Shown here piece after piece: positions 28,556-39,741 of a DNA stretch of 64,000 nt (the stretch's first letter is position 1; the number at the start of each line of letters is the position of its first letter). Source of the DNA: Symbiodinium natans (Eukaryota > Sar > Dinophyceae > Suessiales > Symbiodiniaceae). The translations under genes were made by a program, and so were the position numbers. The DNA is taken from the NCBI GenBank assembly GCA_905221605.1, contig CAJNDS010002241.1:64501-128500 (forward strand). The letters are read 5' to 3'. Under the pieces are notes generated by a model, which did not search any database, was not told the origin of the DNA, and saw only the letters and a list, made by a program, of their open reading frames with translations.

Positions 28556-30506
28556 GGCAAAATCGCAAGCCCTGCTCCCTAAGATTTGGTCCCTAAGATG
28601 TTAGGTTCAAGTTTTCCTCCAAAAAGCCAAATCGCAAGCCCTGCTCTCCAAAATGTTGGGTTCAAGTTTTCCTCCAAAGAGACAAATCGCAAGCCCTGGT
28701 CCCTAAGATTGTGGGGTCATTCTTTGCTCCAACGAGTCAAATTCACAAGTCCTGGTACCTAAGATTTGGGGTGGCTCTTTGGAGGAAAACTTGAACCCAC
28801 AATCTGCGGGACCAGGGCTTGCGATTTGACTCTTTGGAAGAAAACTTGAACCCAAGTTTTTCGGGACCAGGTGGACCAGGGCTTGCGATTTGGCTTTTTG
28901 AAGCCAAACTGGAAGCCAAAATCTTAGGGGCCGGGGCTTGTGATTTGGCTCTTTGGAGGAAAACTTGAACCCCAAATCTTAGGGACCAAGGCTTCCGGTT
29001 TGCCCGCAATCTTAGGGACCAGATTTGGGTCTTTTGAGGAAAACTTGAACCCAAAATCTTAGGGACCAGAGCTTGCGATTTGGCTCTTTGGAGAAAGCTT
29101 GAACCCAGCATCTGCGGGACCAAGGCTTGCGATTTGGCTCTTTGGAGGAAGACTTGAACCCAAAATCTTAGGGACCAGGGCTTGTGATTTGGCTCTTTGG
29201 AAGAAAAATTGAACCCAAAATCTTAGGGACCAGGGCTTGTGATTTGTCTCTTTGGAAGAAAAATTGAACCCAAAATTTTGGGGACCAGGGCTTGCGATTT
29301 GGCTGTTTGGAGCAAAACATGACCCCACAATCTTAGGGACCAGGGCTTGCGCTTTGACTCTTTGGAGGAAAACTTGAACCCAAAATGTTAAGCACCAGGG
29401 CTTGCGATCTGACTTTTTGGAGGAAAACTTGAAGCCAAAGTTTCAGGGACCAGGGCTTGTCATTTGGCCTTTTGGAGCAAGACTTGAAGCCAAAGTTTTA
29501 GGGAGCAGGGCTTGCGATTTGGTTTTTTGGAGCAAAACTTGAAGCCAACGTTTTAGAGAGCAGGGCTTGCGATTTGGCTCTTTGATGTTCTTTGGAGCAA
29601 AACTTGAACTCAAAATCTTAGGGACCTGGGCTTGCGATTTGACTGTTTGGAGCAAAGAAATGACCCCACGAAACCTTGAAAGAAAAGGTGCTCTTTGTTC
29701 ACTCTCACCTTTCGTTCGTTTCATTTTCTGAACGCTTTAATTTGAGTATGAATATCTAATGTAATATGTAAAGAGGGGTGTCCAAGTTTTTTTTGAGTGT
29801 TTCGGGTGTCCTTTTCCTTTTTTGTAGCGAAATATTAAATATACACCCGCGCCGGAGATCTTGTTTTTGGAAACCTTGAAAGAAAAGTGCTTCTTTGTCC
29901 TCTCTCACTTTCGTTCGTTTCATTCGGTATAAAGTAAATAATTTAGCATGTAGAAAGGGTTGTCCAAGTTTTTTAGAGTGTTTCGGGTGTCCTTTTCTTC
30001 CTTTTCTGTAGCCACCCACCTTAACAGGACACCCACACCAGAGACTCCGATTTTGGAAACTTGAAGGAAAGGCGCTCCCCTTTTTCCACCGTTGCCTTCC
30101 TGTCGTTCCTTGCGCAAGAGGCAATAAAAGAAAGAAATGATGTTACATGTATCCAAAATTAGGGTGTCCTGTTTTTCTTTTCTGTAACAAGACCTACTTT
30201 TCACGGACACCCACACCGGAGACCTCCATTTTTTTGAACCCTTTGAAAGAAAGCAGGCCGAAGACTTAAGATTTTCTGTGCTCCCAAAAGACAAATCGCA
30301 AGCACCGTCTTCCTAAGATTTTGGAGAAGGGGATGCTCCCAAAACACGCCCCCCAAGATTTTGGCAAAATGTGCTCCCAAAAGACAAGTCGCAGGCGCAG
30401 CCCTCCAAAAAATTTGGACAAGTTTATGCTCCCAATCAGTTTTTCTTGTTAAAGATGAGTTTACATGTCTTCCTACCTTGTTCCTTTCTTCTTCCGGTTC
30501 GCTCGC

Positions 30507-30551
<45 letters not shown>

Positions 30552-30907
30552 CTCTCCATCTTTTTGCTTTTATGGGCGGCATGTCTTGTAGAATTGGAAG
30601 ACGAGGAGGAGGGTGAACTACAAAGCAGAGATTTGCTGAAGCAGAGAGGGAGTGAGACACGGCGAGGCATAGAGAGAGAAGCATAGACCGTGGGAGAGAA
30701 AGGGTCTCTTGACTCTTAGCTTCCCCTTTCTCAAGTCCATATTAATTTTCTTTCTTGTGGAAAAGAAAGAGGAAAAGAGAAGAGAGAAGAGGAATTTACA
30801 TGTTCTTCCTACCTTGTTCTTGTCCCTCCTTCTTCTCTCCCCCCTGACCCTGTCTCTTTTTCTCTCTATCTCCTCATTTTTCTGTTAAAGTGGTACGGGA
30901 AGGCGGA
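28460..30907. repeat. segmental tandem duplication, copy 1 (about 2.45 kb)
   Basis: Runs from TTGCCGGTC at 28460 to GGAAGGCGGA at 30907 and is repeated from 30908. It includes the last 88-bp unit, a 60-bp minisatellite, unique spacers and a CT microsatellite (30510-30560). ORFs inside are repeat-derived and I call no gene. Confidence 0.88.
28745..29660. repeat. about 57-60-bp minisatellite (copy 1)
   Basis: Unit built on GGGACCAGGGCTTGCGATTT, GGCTCTTTGGAGGAAAACTT and GAACCCAAAATCTTA. At 28556-28745 the unit is in the opposite orientation, with a switch near 28745. Confidence 0.88.
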
Positions 30908-33660
30908 TTGCCGGTCAAAATTTGCCGGGATCCCCTTGGCACTCTGCAAAAGTCCTGCAAATACCACACAAAACGGGAAAGGGGTAGGAACAACATTTGG
31001 GGGGGCAAAATCGCAAGCCCTGCTCCCTAAGATTTGGTCCCTAAGATGTTAGGTTCAAGTTTTCCTCCAAAAAGCCAAATCGCAAGCCCTGCTCTCCAAA
31101 ATGTTGGGTTCAAGTTTTCCTCCAAAGAGACAAATCGCAAGCCCTGGTCCCTAAGATTGTGGGGTCATTCTTTGCTCCAACGAGTCAAATTCACAAGTCC
31201 TGGTACCTAAGATTTGGGGTGGCTCTTTGGAGGAAAACTTGAACCCACAATCTGCGGGACCAGGGCTTGCGATTTGACTCTTTGGAAGAAAACTTGAACC
31301 CAAGTTTTTCGGGACCAGGGCTTGCGATCTGGCTCTTTGGAGGAAAAATTGAACCCACCATCATATGGACCAGGGCTTGCGATTTGGCTTTTTGAAGCCA
31401 AAATCTTAGGGACCAGGGCTTGCGATGTGACTCTTTGGAGGAAAACTTGAACCGAACATTTTGGGGACCAGGGCTTGCGAACTGGCTCTTTGGGGGAAAA
31501 CTTGAACCCAAAATTGGGGGACCAGGGCTTGCGATTTGACTGATTGGAGCAAAGAATGACCCCGCAATCTCAGGGACCAGGGCTTGCGATTTGGCTCTTT
31601 GGAGGAAAACTACTTGGAACCCACAATCTTAGGGACCAGGGCTTGCGATTTGGCTTTTTGGAGCAAAACTGGAACCCAAAATCTTAGGGGCCGGGGCTTG
31701 TGATTTGGCTCTTTGGAGGAAAACTTGAACCCCAAATCTTAGGGACCAAGGCTTCCGGTTTGCCCGCAATCTTAGGGACCAGATTTGGGTCTTTGGAGGA
31801 AAACTTGAACCCAAAATCTTAGGGACCAGAGCTTGCGATTTGGCTCTTTGGAGAAAGCTTGAACCCAGAATCTGCGGGACCAAGGCTTGCGATTTGGCTC
31901 TTTGGAGGAAGACTTGAACCCAAAATCTTAGGGACCAGGGCTTGTGATTTGGCTCTTTGGAAGAAAAATTGAACCCAAAATCTTAGGGACCAGGGCTTGT
32001 GATTTGTCTCTTTGGAAGAAAAATTGAACCCAAAATTTTGGGGACCAGGGCTTGCGATTTGGCTGTTTGGAGCAAAACATGACCCCACAATCTTAGGGAC
32101 CAGGGCTTGCGCTTTGACTCTTTGGAGGAAAACTTGAACCCAAAATCTTAAGCACCAGGGCTTGCGATCTGACTTTTTGGAGGAAAACTTGAAGCCAAAG
32201 TTTCAGGGACCAGGGCTTGTCATTTGGCCTTTTGGAGCAAGACTTGAAGCCAAAGTTTTAGGGAGCAGGGCTTGCGATTTGGCGATTTTGGAGCAAAGCT
32301 TGAAGCCAAAGTTTTAGGGAGCAGGGCTTGCGATTTGGCTCTTTGATGTTCTTTGGAGCAAAACTTGAACTCAAAATCTTAGGGACCTGGGCTTGCGATT
32401 TGACTGTTTGGAGCAAAGAAATGACCCCACGAAACCTTGAAAGAAAAGGTGCTCTTTGTTCACTCTCACCTTTCGTTCGTTTCATTTCTGAACGCTTTAA
32501 TTTAAGTATGAATATCTAATGTAATATGTAAAGAGGGGTGTCCAAGTTTTTTTTGAGTGTTTCGGGTGTCCTTTTCCTTTTTTGTAGCGAAATATTAAAT
32601 ACACACCCGCACCGGAGATCTTGTTTTTGGAACCTTGAAAGAAAAGTGCTTCTTTGTCCTCTCTCACTTTCGTTCGTTTCATTCGGTATAAAGTAAACAA
32701 TTTAGCATGTAGAAAAGGGTTGTCCAAGTTTTTTAGAGTGTTTCGGGTGTCCTTTTCTTCCTTTTCTGTAGCCACCCACCTTAACAGGACACCCACACCA
32801 GAGACTCCGATTTTGGAAACTTGAAGGAAAGGCGCTCCCCTTTTTCCACCGTTGCCTTCCTGTCGTTCCTTGCGCAAGAGGCAATAAAAGAAAGAAATGA
32901 TGTTACATGTATCCAAAATTAGGGTGTCCTGTTTTTCTTTTCTGTAACAAGACCTACTTTTCACGGACACCCACACCGGAGACCTCCATTTTTTTGAACC
33001 CTTTGAAAGAAAGCGGGCCGAAGACTTAAGATTTTCTGTGCTCCCAAAAGACAAATCGCAAGCACCGTCTTCCTAAGACTTTGGAGAAGGGGATGCTCCC
33101 AAAACACGCCCCCCAAGATTTTGGCAAAATGTGCTCCCAAAAAGACAAGTCGCAGGCGCAGCCCTCCAAAAAAATTGGACAAGTTTATGCTCCCAATCAG
33201 TTTTTCTTGTTAAAGATGAGTTTACATGTCTTCCTACCTTGTTCCTTTCTTCTTCCGGTTCGCTCGCTCGTTCTCTCTCTCTCTCTCTCTCTCTCTCGCT
33301 CGCTCTCTCCATCTTTTTGCTTTTATGGGCGGCATGTCTTGTAGAATTGGAAGACGAGGAGGAGGGTGAACTACAAAGCAGAGATTTGCTGAAGCAGAGA
33401 GGGAGTGAGACACGGCGAGGCATAGAGAGAGAAGCATAGACCGTGGGAGAGAAAGGGTCTCTTGACTCTTAGCTTCCCCTTTCTCAAGTCCATATTAATT
33501 TTCTTTCTTGTGGAAAAAAAAGAGGAAAAGAGAAGAGAGAAGAGGAATTTACAAGTTCTTCCTACCTTGTTCTTGTCCCTCCTTCTTCTCTCCCCCCTGA
33601 CCCTGTCTCTTTTTCTCTCTATCTCCTCATTTTTCTGTTAAAGTGGTACGGGAAGGCGGA
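30908..33660. repeat. segmental tandem duplication, copy 2 (about 2.75 kb)
   Basis: Offset to copy 1 is 2448 bp at the left and 2761 bp after the minisatellite. Copy 2 therefore has about 310 bp more 60-bp units (31309-31680 region). Outside that the copies are nearly identical. Confidence 0.88.
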
Positions 33661-34210
33661 ATGAGATGAAGGCAGCGTCCTCCCCTGGAGGCACCTGCCC
33701 ACAAAAAAAAGGAGCATCAGCTTCCAAGAGATTTGCAGAAGGAGAGAGGGAATGAGACAACGCAGGGCATGGAGAGAAGCGTAGACCGTGGGGGAGAGAG
33801 AGCGAGAGGGCCTCTTGGCTTTCCCCTTATCTCGTTCTCTGTTTAGACAAGAAAAAAAAGGGAGTTTGCACCTTCTTCTCGCTCCTCACTCGTCTCTCTT
33901 CTCCACACCCCTCTCGCGCTCCTTTTTTCCCCCTTTTTCAGCGGGCTTGAGGACAAGGGGTTTCCCCACGACCGCCCCACGCTGCACTCACTCTCTCTCT
34001 CTCTCTCTCGCTCTGTTTTTTCTTTCTTTTCTGAGAAGAACAGGAAGGGGTGGAAGCTGATGCTGGGTGCCTCCAGGGGGGGGACGTTGCCTTCCTCTCA
34101 TTCGTTCCTCTGACAACCACTTTAAAAAGAATGAGGAGATATAGAGAAGGAGTGACAGGGTCAGGGGGAGAGAAGCGGGAGGGACAAGAACAAGGTTAGA
34201 AGAGGCCATG
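33555..34210. repeat. large inverted repeat (arms about 150 bp)
   Basis: 33555-33700 (GTTCTTGTCCCTCC … CCTGACCCTGTCTC … TGGAGGCACC) is matched in reverse complement by 34060-34205 (GGTGCCTCCAGG … GACAGGGTCAGG … GGAGGGACAAGAAC). The loop holds GA/CT-rich sequence. Confidence 0.78.
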
Positions 34211-34252
34211 ATAGTACGACTTACGTGACAGCAGCGTGCCCTCGTGGGAACG

Positions 34253-34382
34253 TCAAGTTTTCCTCCAAAGAGCCAAATCAAGCCCTGGTCCCTAAGATAT
34301 TGGGTTCAAGTTTTCTTCCAAAGAGCCAAATCGCAAGCCCTGGTCCCTAAGATTTTTGGGTTCAAGTTTTCTTCCAATCTAA
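34253..34382. repeat. two inverted 60-bp minisatellite units
   Basis: AAGTTTTCCTCCAAAGAGCC … AAGCCCTGGTCCCTAAGAT, opposite to the main array. Flanked by related direct words CGTGACAGC(A/C)…CCCTCGT at 34220 and 34429. Confidence 0.75.
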
Positions 34383-34539
34383 GAACATGTCTGGCGACCC
34401 CGAAAAGACATAGACTCCCAGTTTCCCACGTGACAGCCTCGTACCCTCGTCGGAATGGGTTTGGTAATAACAAAACCCGAGTGCCAGCTTCCAAATAAAC
34501 CCTATTTAAGCCACCCACGGGGGGGGGGGTTGGGGGGGG

Positions 34540-34699
34540 GGTTGACAAAGGATCCCAATTCACAAAACCCGGCCTGTGCCAACTTGGCTTGGGGTGCGAA
34601 GCGGACGGAGTACCTTACAGTCTCTTCAGCCAACCATGGAAGCGTCTTGCTGCGTTTTTGGTTGCCCCAAAACTTTTGGCCCAAAATGCATAAAGCCTG
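34540..34699 (+). CDS. possible terminal exon
   Basis: + frame NPACANLAWGAKRTEYLTVS, then LLRFWLPQNFWPKMHKA and a stop. The minus strand is also open over the same span. Confidence 0.33.
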
Positions 34700-34804
34700 A
34701 AGGCTAAACCCAACGAGCCCGAAAACAACAATATTTAACATTTTACGGCTTTATGAGGAATATATCGGGGATAAAGGGCGATAGAATGAAAATCATGTTC
34801 AGAC

Positions 34805-34915
34805 CCGTCCAAGGTACTCGGTTGCAGGAACGCTGGGATTCAGGCCCTGAATGGTGACGCGCGCCACGCGCGGCACCGTCATCCCACCGATGGGTACCGG
34901 CGACAAGGCGGTGTT
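34805..34915 (-). CDS. exon island, unknown protein
   Basis: SPVPIGGMTVPRVARVTIQG then LNPSVPATEYLGRV on the minus strand. Coding-like, and not part of a repeat. Confidence 0.5.
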
Positions 34916-35351
34916 TTTGGCTTCCTGGGAGGAGTTATGGTGTACCTAGCATGACCCATATACTCTTTCACAGGAGCAGCGCACCTAAACTGTTGGGAAG
35001 ACTTAGCCATCGATTGCCATGTTAAGGCACAAAGTTTGGGATAAAAAACGAAAAGCCTAAACCAAAAACAAAAAACAAAAGAGTTCCAAGGGTGGGACGC
35101 ATGGGAACCCCACACCCCAAACCCTAAAACCCTGTAAAGAGGTCCAAGGAGATGAGCCCATCGTTTGATGCGTTCTCTGGGCTTGAGGGGTTTTGGAACC
35201 TTTAATTGGATGCAAGCACCACTTACGGGCTGCTCGCAAGGGCGACAGACGAGTAGTTGGGGCTAGGGCCGGGTTTAATTTAGGGTTGTGGGTTTAGGGT
35301 TTAGGGTTTAGGGCCTATAGGCCTATAGGACCTATGAGACCTATGAGCCTG

Positions 35352-35453
35352 GCGTCCGTCACAGGCGGCGCCACCGTCAGTCGCCTGCTGCTTGCCTCGC
35401 TCGCGCAGGCGAAGAGCGACAGCTGGCGAATACCCTGGTCTGCCCCGAGAACG
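35352..35453 (+). CDS. exon island, unknown protein
   Basis: ASVTGGATVSRLLLASLAQA then KSDSWRIPW. The LAQAK core resembles VLAQAKASEKK at 39056-39165, suggesting related exons. Confidence 0.45.
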
Positions 35454-35609
35454 TAGCGGTCCTGGGGTTTAGGGTTCAGGGTTCAGGGTTTAGGGTGGGG
35501 AATATTACCGGCGAACAACGAAAAAGTCATCATGACAACGAAAGACAAGATGTGACCTATGGATGCCCGCCGGTTCCCGTTCGATGTCCGCCAGTTGGTT
35601 TTCGATGTC

Positions 35610-36097
35610 CGCCGACGGGACGGGACGGGACGGGACGGGACGGGACGGGACGGGCCGGGCCGGGCCGGGCCGGGCCGCGGGCCGGGCCGTGGGCCGGGCC
35701 GGCGGACCGGGCCGGCGCCGGCGGGACGGGACGGGACGGGACGGGACGGGACGGGACGGGACGGGACGGGACGGGACGGGACGGGACGGGACGGGACGGG
35801 ACGGGACGGGACGGGACGGGACGGGACGGGACGGGACGGGACGGGACGGGACGGGACGGGACGGGATGGGACGGGACGGGACGGGACGGGACGGGACGGG
35901 ACGGGACGGGACGGGACGGGACGGGACGGGACGGGACGGGACGGGACGGGACGGGACGGGACGGGACGGGACGGGACGGGACGGGACGGGACGGGACGGG
36001 ACGGGACGGGACGGGACGGGACGGGACGGGACGGGACGGGACGGGACGGGACGGGACGGGACGGGACGGGACGGGACGGGACGGGACGGGACGGGAC
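35610..36097. repeat. GGGAC pentanucleotide array
   Basis: About 75-80 near-perfect GGGAC units from 35724 plus GGGCC-rich variant units at 35650-35720. All frames are open: Arg-Asp-Gly-Thr-Gly repeats on + and Pro-Ser-Arg-Pro-Val on minus. I treat the ORFs as artefacts. Confidence 0.95.
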
Positions 36098-36234
36098 CCT
36101 GTTCAAGCCTTGACGTTGGGACTTGCTTGACCCCATGTAACCCTCAACTCTAAGAAATCTCGAGTCCAACAAGCGCTAAAAGAAACACCATCCCAACAGC
36201 ATTCTTTGACCACGTCCCATGTGGGGGCGGTCGT

Positions 36235-36302
36235 TTGTTTTTTGTTCTTTTGTTTTTTTTTTTGGGGGGGGGGTTGTGTGGGCGGGGGCGGTGGGGGGGG
36301 GT
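36235..36302. repeat. poly-T/poly-G run
   Basis: TTTTTTTTTTTGGGGGGGGG followed by GGTGGGG repeats. Confidence 0.8.
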
Positions 36303-36319
36303 CAAGCGGTTCTCTATGT

Positions 36320-36520
36320 TTCCATAGGAAAACCTACATTTTGCTATTATTTACGTAGGAAAACAATTATTTTCACTATTGTTACGTAGGAAAACCATGA
36401 TTTTCTTATATTTACACAGGGAAACCTCTATTTTGTGAATATTTACATAGGACAACAAACCTCCATTGTCTCTATCTGTCCATAGCAAGACCTTTATTTT
36501 GTCTATATATGTAAAGAAGG
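36320..36520. repeat. 31-bp tandem repeat, about six units
   Basis: TAGGAAAAC recurs at 36325, 36356 and 36387, followed by CAGGGAAAC and TAGGACAAC variants with an ATTTTNNNTAT middle. Confidence 0.82.
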
Positions 36521-36819
36521 ATTCATATGATTTGAATCAAGCTTGCACGGCTTTAAAAAAGCGGGGCGGGGTGGGGGGGCGGGGGGCGCGACCCTCAACC
36601 CTAAACCCTTTTTAACACGGACCTCTGAAGCCCCTAAACCCTAAACCAGGGAGTATAGGGGCGGTCTTTGGTGTGTCCGAAGGGCTTTGGGGTTAGCGTC
36701 GAGGGTTTTTAGAGTTGAGGGTTTTCGGATCTGGGGTTGAGGGTTCGAGTTCAGAGGGTTAGGGTTTATAGACTTGAGGTTCAATTTCGGTTCTAAGAAA
36801 AAAGCGAGGGGGGGAGGGG

Positions 36820-37405
36820 GGCTAAAAAGACTCATATGCTTTGAAGCAAGCTTGCACTGCTCAAAACAAGCCCCCTTTTGCAGACACAATGATCGCATGA
36901 TGGGTTTCAAAAAGATTCAAACTTTTCTGCAAGCAAGCTTGCACGGCTTAAAAAAAAAGGCGGGGGGCCCCCCACCATTTGCAAACACGATGATCGCATG
37001 ATGGGTTGGAAAAAGACTCATCTGATTTGAAGCAAGCTTGCACGGCTGAAAAAAGCGGGGGGGTTGGGGGGGGGGCGCAGCCCCCCCCCCATTTGCAAAC
37101 ACAATGATCGCATGATGGTTTATCATATGATTTGAAGCAAGCTTGCACGGCTTAAAAAGCGGGGGGTTGGGGGGAGCGCAGCCCCCCCCCCCCCCAATTG
37201 CAAACACAATGATCGCATGATGGGTTAAAAAAGCTTCATATGCTTTGGAGCAAGCAGCAAGCTTGCACAGCTTAAAAAAGTGGTGGGGTTGGGGGGGGGG
37301 TGGCAGCACCCCCTATTTGCAAAAAAAAGATTCATCTGATTTGAAGCAAGCTTGCACGGCTTAAATATGCTTTGAATCAAGCTTGCACGGCTTAAAAAAG
37401 TGTCG
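36820..37405. repeat. about 100-120-bp tandem array with poly-G/C hairpins
   Basis: TTTGAAGCAAGCTTGCACGG, AAAAAAGCGGGG-GGGGGGGCGCAGCCCCCC and TTGCAAACACAATGATCGCA recur five to six times, with a first partial unit at 36515-36590. Confidence 0.88.
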
Positions 37406-37439
37406 ATGGTCTTCCTACAAAGGTTCCAGAGTTTGAGAT

Positions 37440-37670
37440 GCTTGGCCAAAAGGTGTTTCGATGCTCGGCGGAGGGTTTTTCGATGCTGGGCGGCAGGTTT
37501 TCGATGCTCGGCAGAAGGGTTTTTCGTTGCTCGCCGGAAGGGGATGGTTGCCGCCGGACCTGGATCGATGCTGGTGGGCCGTTTACGTTGTTATCTTTCG
37601 TTGTTGTGAGACATCTTTCGTTGTCCGCCGGTAGTTTTTCGTTGTTCGCCGGTACCCACCCTTTAGGGTG
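37440..37670. repeat. about 28-bp tandem repeat TTTTCGATGCTCGGCGG
   Basis: TTTCGATGCTCGGCGGAGGG-like units drift into TTTCGTTGTTCGCCGGTA. The last unit is the inverse of TACCGGCGAACAACGAAAAA at 35508. Confidence 0.78.
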
Positions 37671-37789
37671 GTCTGCCCCGAGAACGTAGCGAGTCCTGCT
37701 TTGAGTGTCAGTAACCCTTACCCCACTCATGAGGGTAAGCCCTTCAATACTAGGAAAGTTTGGCATGCATACAAGTAAATATGACTATG

Positions 37790-38275
37790 AACACACACAC
37801 ACACATATATACATATGTATATATATATGTATATATATATATATAGAGAGAGAATGAAAATATGCAGGCGTGCAAACGCCCTGCTTTCGACAAGTATGCT
37901 GCCTTCACAGAGCATACCATCCAACTCCAGGCCCCGGGCGCCTTGCAACTCTCAATGGCATCCTCAAGCCTAAGCCCCCCCCAAACACACCCCCGAACCC
38001 GGCATCCTGCATGGTTAGAAATATAATAGAATATCATGTCACATAACATAATATAATATGTATATATATATATATATATAATATTGTATGCTATATTACA
38101 TGATATCATATATATAACATACATATATACATATATACATATATACATATATACATATATACATATATACATATATACATATATACATATATACATATAT
38201 ACATATATACATATATACATATATACATATATACATATATACACACATACATATATACATATCTACATACATAAC
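37790..38275. repeat. CA/TA and ATATAC microsatellites
   Basis: (CACACA)(TATA) at 37790-37850, (AT)n at 38060, and about 18 ATATATAC units at 38118-38240. Confidence 0.92.
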
Positions 38276-38454
38276 CGGAACCCTTATGCCCCAAGCCCTG
38301 ACCCCAAAACTCTAACTCCTAAACACCAAGCCCTCCCCGAAGTCCTGAGCGGGCACGAAGTCCAAGTGTGAGCTCAGGCCACTCACTTCTAATTCCTGCA
38401 GCTGCCCTCGCGCGCAGGCGAAGTGCATGCCCTGCATGGCCTTAGTGTGGATTT

Positions 38455-38540
38455 GGGGGTTTCCGAAATTCCGGGTACCTTTTTTGGAGTCCTTACTATA
38501 AGGAGATCCTACTATTCGGGGTCTATATTTGGGGTCCCTT
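38455..38540. mobile_element. family C-like element
   Basis: TTTCCGAAATTCCGGGTACC and TATTCGGGGTCTATATTTGG with GGGGTCCCTTA words. Degenerate ends. Confidence 0.42.
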
Positions 38541-38566
38541 ATTTTAGTAAACGCCCCAGACAAGCT

Positions 38567-38611
38567 GCGGTGGGCCACTCTGTGGGGTCTCAAGCGTCGG
38601 GTTTTGTAGCC
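38567..38611 (+). CDS. exon before a family D element
   Basis: DKLRWATLWGLKRR on the + strand, in phase 0 with a donor CGG|GTTTTG just outside the element, or GG|GTCTCAAG upstream. The downstream exon starts at 38747. Confidence 0.5.
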
Positions 38612-38746
38612 CACAAACCATGCTACAATAAGGGACCCTTCTTCTTGGGGTAGCGGCTTTAGGGGTTAGGGGTTTAGGGTTTAGGGTTTAGGGTTTAGGG
38701 AACCCGAAAACAAAAAAGGGGGAAAAGGGTACCACTGGGCTACCAA
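38612..38746 (+). mobile_element. family D element with a nested TTTAGGG array, at an intron position
   Basis: GTAGCCCACAAACCATGCTA pairs with GGTACCACTGGGCTACCAAG. In the centre, between GCGGCTTTAGG and GGGAACCC, about five TTTAGGG units are inserted. Coding frames flank both sides. Confidence 0.72.
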
Positions 38747-38848
38747 GCATAGGGATCGAGGTGCCATGGAAAAAAGAAAAGGTCTTGGGTATGTTCAAGG
38801 GGTGAAGAAATTGAAATTGCTCATCTGCAGCAATGTGGACAGCACCCT
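38747..38848 (+). CDS. exon after a family D element
   Basis: HRDRGAMEKRKGLGYVQGVK then KLKLLICSNVDST on the + strand. It begins just after CTACCAAG; an internal acceptor ATCGAG|GTGCC is also possible and would pair with a GT donor upstream. Confidence 0.55.
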
Positions 38849-39055
38849 AAAACCTAAACCCTAAACCCCAGACCCTAACAAACTCTGAAACCTAAGACCC
38901 ACACCTCGCCAAACCCGTACCCACCACAAAACCGTCACCCCGGGTAGGGTTCAGGGTTTAGGGTTTGAGGGTTTAGGGTTTGAGGGATAGGGCCTATAGA
39001 CTCTACACCCCAAACCCTAAAACCCAAAGTCACAACCCTGACAAACCCCAAACCC

Positions 39056-39165
39056 TGCGGCTCGCGGCCGTGCTCGCCCAGGCCAAGGCCAGTGAGAAGA
39101 AGCAACCCGGCCACACCATGAAACCGGCCTCGACTGTCATCGGGTCTGAAACCGCACGTGTAGGT
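39056..39165 (+). CDS. exon island, unknown protein
   Basis: LRLAAVLAQAKASEKKQPGH then TMKPASTVIGSETARVG. The start follows degenerate CCCTAAA repeat; the true acceptor is not clear. Confidence 0.5.
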
Positions 39166-39273
39166 TGAGGGCCTAGGGTTCGGTTGGGGGTTCGGATCGG
39201 GTTCTAGTGGGATTAGGGTTTAGGGTAGGGTTCAGAGGGTTTAGGGTTTAGGGTTTAGGGTTTAGGGTTCACA

Positions 39274-39378
39274 CTGCCTTGCAAGCGGCATGGGAACTGG
39301 TGAGCTGGTGTAGGCGCTGGCGCTGCCACGCCACATCCGTGAGCAGGCTGAAGTGAGCACCTTGCAGGGGCGCTTAGG
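39274..39378 (-). CDS. exon island, unknown protein
   Basis: APLQGAHFSLLTDVAWQRQR then LHQLTSSHAACKAV on the minus strand. Bracketed by TTTAGGG on both sides. Confidence 0.52.
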
Positions 39379-39389
39379 GGCTAAAGGGT

Positions 39390-39520
39390 AGTGAGCAGTT
39401 TAGGGTTTAGGGTTTGGGGTTTAGGGTTTAGGGTTTGGGGTTTGGGGTTTGGGGTTTAGGGTTTGGGGTCTGGGGTTTAGGGTTTGGGGTTTAGGGTAGG
39501 GTTTAGGGTTTGGGTTTAGG
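39390..39520. repeat. TTTAGGG/TTTGGGG mixed tract
   Basis: Alternating TTTAGGG and TTTGGGG units. Confidence 0.9.
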
Positions 39521-39536
39521 GTGGGAAGCCCTAAGC

Positions 39537-39640
39537 CTCAGACCCTCGAGGATGATCTTCCTGGGCTGAACTGGGTGTTCTTGCCCATGTTGTCAGATGG
39601 GCAGGCTGTTCTACATTACCCAGGCACTATTCTGAAAAAA
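39537..39640 (+). CDS. exon island, unknown protein
   Basis: TLEDDLPGLNWVFLPMLSDG then QAVLHYPGTIL. Followed by CCCTAAA-like repeat. Confidence 0.55.
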
Positions 39641-39741
39641 AAAACCTTAATCCCTATAAACCCCTACACCCCTAATCCCCTAAACCCCTCAACCCCTCAA
39701 CCTCTAACCCCTGAACCCTAAACCCTAACCCAAAACCCCGG

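Noticed and set aside
28019-33440. Many 60-190-codon ORFs in the 88-bp and 60-bp arrays and the segmental duplication
   Set aside because: Their sequence follows the repeat period, and opposite frames are equally open.
35483-36172. ORFs of about 180-230 codons on both strands over the GGGAC array
   Set aside because: They exist because the pentamer lacks stop codons; there is no unique coding sequence.
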